Below, one piece after another: positions 63,705 through 64,000 of a stretch of 64,000 nucleotides of DNA. How positions within the stretch are numbered: the stretch's first letter is position 1; each line of letters begins with the position of its first letter. The DNA is from G963677325 sp963677325 (GTDB taxonomy: Bacteria; Bacteroidota; Bacteroidia; Bacteroidales; Prolixibacteraceae), in NCBI GenBank assembly GCA_963677325.2, contig CAXXGM010000008.1:310001-374000 (forward strand), in the 5' to 3' direction. The position numbers and the translations under genes are program-made. The notes under the pieces are model-generated. The model saw only the letters and a program-made list of their open reading frames with translations. It was not told the DNA's origin and ran no database searches.

Positions 63705-64000
63705 TTAGACCATCTCTCCTCTTAAACCTCCTGCAAATAAAACCTTTACATCTTTGAAAGCCGGTACTACCTCATTGTTATTTATATTCTTTGTTGTACC
63801 ATCGGGCATAGTATAAATCCAAACATCTGCGCTTAAATTTCTCAATCCCCACAAATTTGGATTGTTTTTGTTTTGGATTACTTCTCCGGCTACGGTTGTG
63901 AAATCCTCACTGTGCAACCGGGTATGAAAGCTGTATATTTTTTGTCCAGGGTACATGACTATCTGACTTCGCCCTATTTTTAGGTTTAGCGGGTTCCCCA
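63705..64000 (-). CDS. 3' part of a gene of the VWA-PP2C-protease operon
   Basis: Open to the right edge; about 98 residues visible. An ATG at 63956 exists, but the frame stays open upstream and reads GNPLNLKIGRSQIVMYPGQK (GNPL to PGQK), with IYSFHTRLHSEDFTTVAGEV after it, so the true start is likely outside the window. The C terminus reads VWIYTMPDGTTKNINNNEVV. I do not recognise the family. It is the first visible gene of the operon and 20 bases from the protease gene. A kinase or FHA-type partner would be expected from the context, but this is not seen in the fragment. Confidence 0.5.
   Translation of the reverse strand, partial: GNPLNLKIGRSQIVMYPGQKIYSFHTRLHSEDFTTVAGEVIQNKNNPNLWGLRNLSADVWIYTMPDGTTKNINNNEVVPAFKDVKVLFAGGLRGEMV

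Noticed and set aside
1..64000. tRNA, rRNA, tmRNA or riboswitch genes
   Set aside because: I looked in the intergenic stretches and recognised none; short RNA genes could still be missed without a covariance search.

Overview
The window looks like a piece of a Bacteroidota chromosome (class Bacteroidia, an environmental Bacteroidales/Marinilabiliales-type lineage is my inference). Evidence: the gliding-motility genes gldA, gldD and gldE, the conserved order PPTase-gldD-gldE-ssb-mutY followed by HU, a 30-residue basic peptide and rng, the long form of IspG, Bacteroidota-specific families (DUF4831, DUF3078) and several TAnnTTTG promoter elements. The DNA is AT-rich, more so in the accessory stretch 14.6-20.8 kb.

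Layout. 0-7.9 kb holds metK (partial), gldA, ispG, a class A penicillin-binding protein and ftcD; all five carry frameshifts, whereas genes further in are mostly intact, so I read this as poor sequence near a contig end rather than gene decay. 8-10.4 kb: pgl and zwf. 10.5-14.1 kb: a nest of small mobile elements around an IS4-family insertion sequence. 14.6-23.9 kb: a defence island with a methyltransferase C-terminal remnant, a membrane zinc-ribbon protein, AbiH, a HEPN-like protein, a nucleoside-deoxyribosyltransferase-like effector paired with ApeA, and an AbiEi-like/Fic fusion preceded by eight 24-bp repeats. 24-39 kb: housekeeping (PPTase, gldD, gldE, ssb, mutY, HU, rng, dsbD, nicotinamidase-like hydrolase, map, miaA, smpB, POT transporter). 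39.2-40.7 kb: two toxin-antitoxin modules, the first bracketed by a 73-bp copy of the transporter 5' end. 41-49.8 kb: nnr, DUF4831 protein, a Gfo/Idh oxidoreductase-aminotransferase-MFS locus, and many repeats. 51-57 kb: envelope and stress proteins (lipocalin, OmpA, YegP, YidB-like, MscL, DUF3078, WYL regulator). 57.2-61 kb: secreted and membrane proteins of unknown function including an 869-bp duplication. 61.3-64 kb: an operon with PP2C phosphatase, VWA protein and trypsin-like protease that runs off the window.

The most unusual layer is the repeats. At least thirteen loci share a palindromic core (ACCTnAGTA ... TACTnAGGT with a central hairpin), but it is housed in elements with at least four different terminal inverted repeats. 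One element is caught inside another with a 5-bp target duplication and the empty site is present 2 kb away, one supplies the stop codon that truncates an antitoxin-like gene, and three mobile layers are nested at 11-13 kb.

All family assignments were made by reading motifs; no database search was run.
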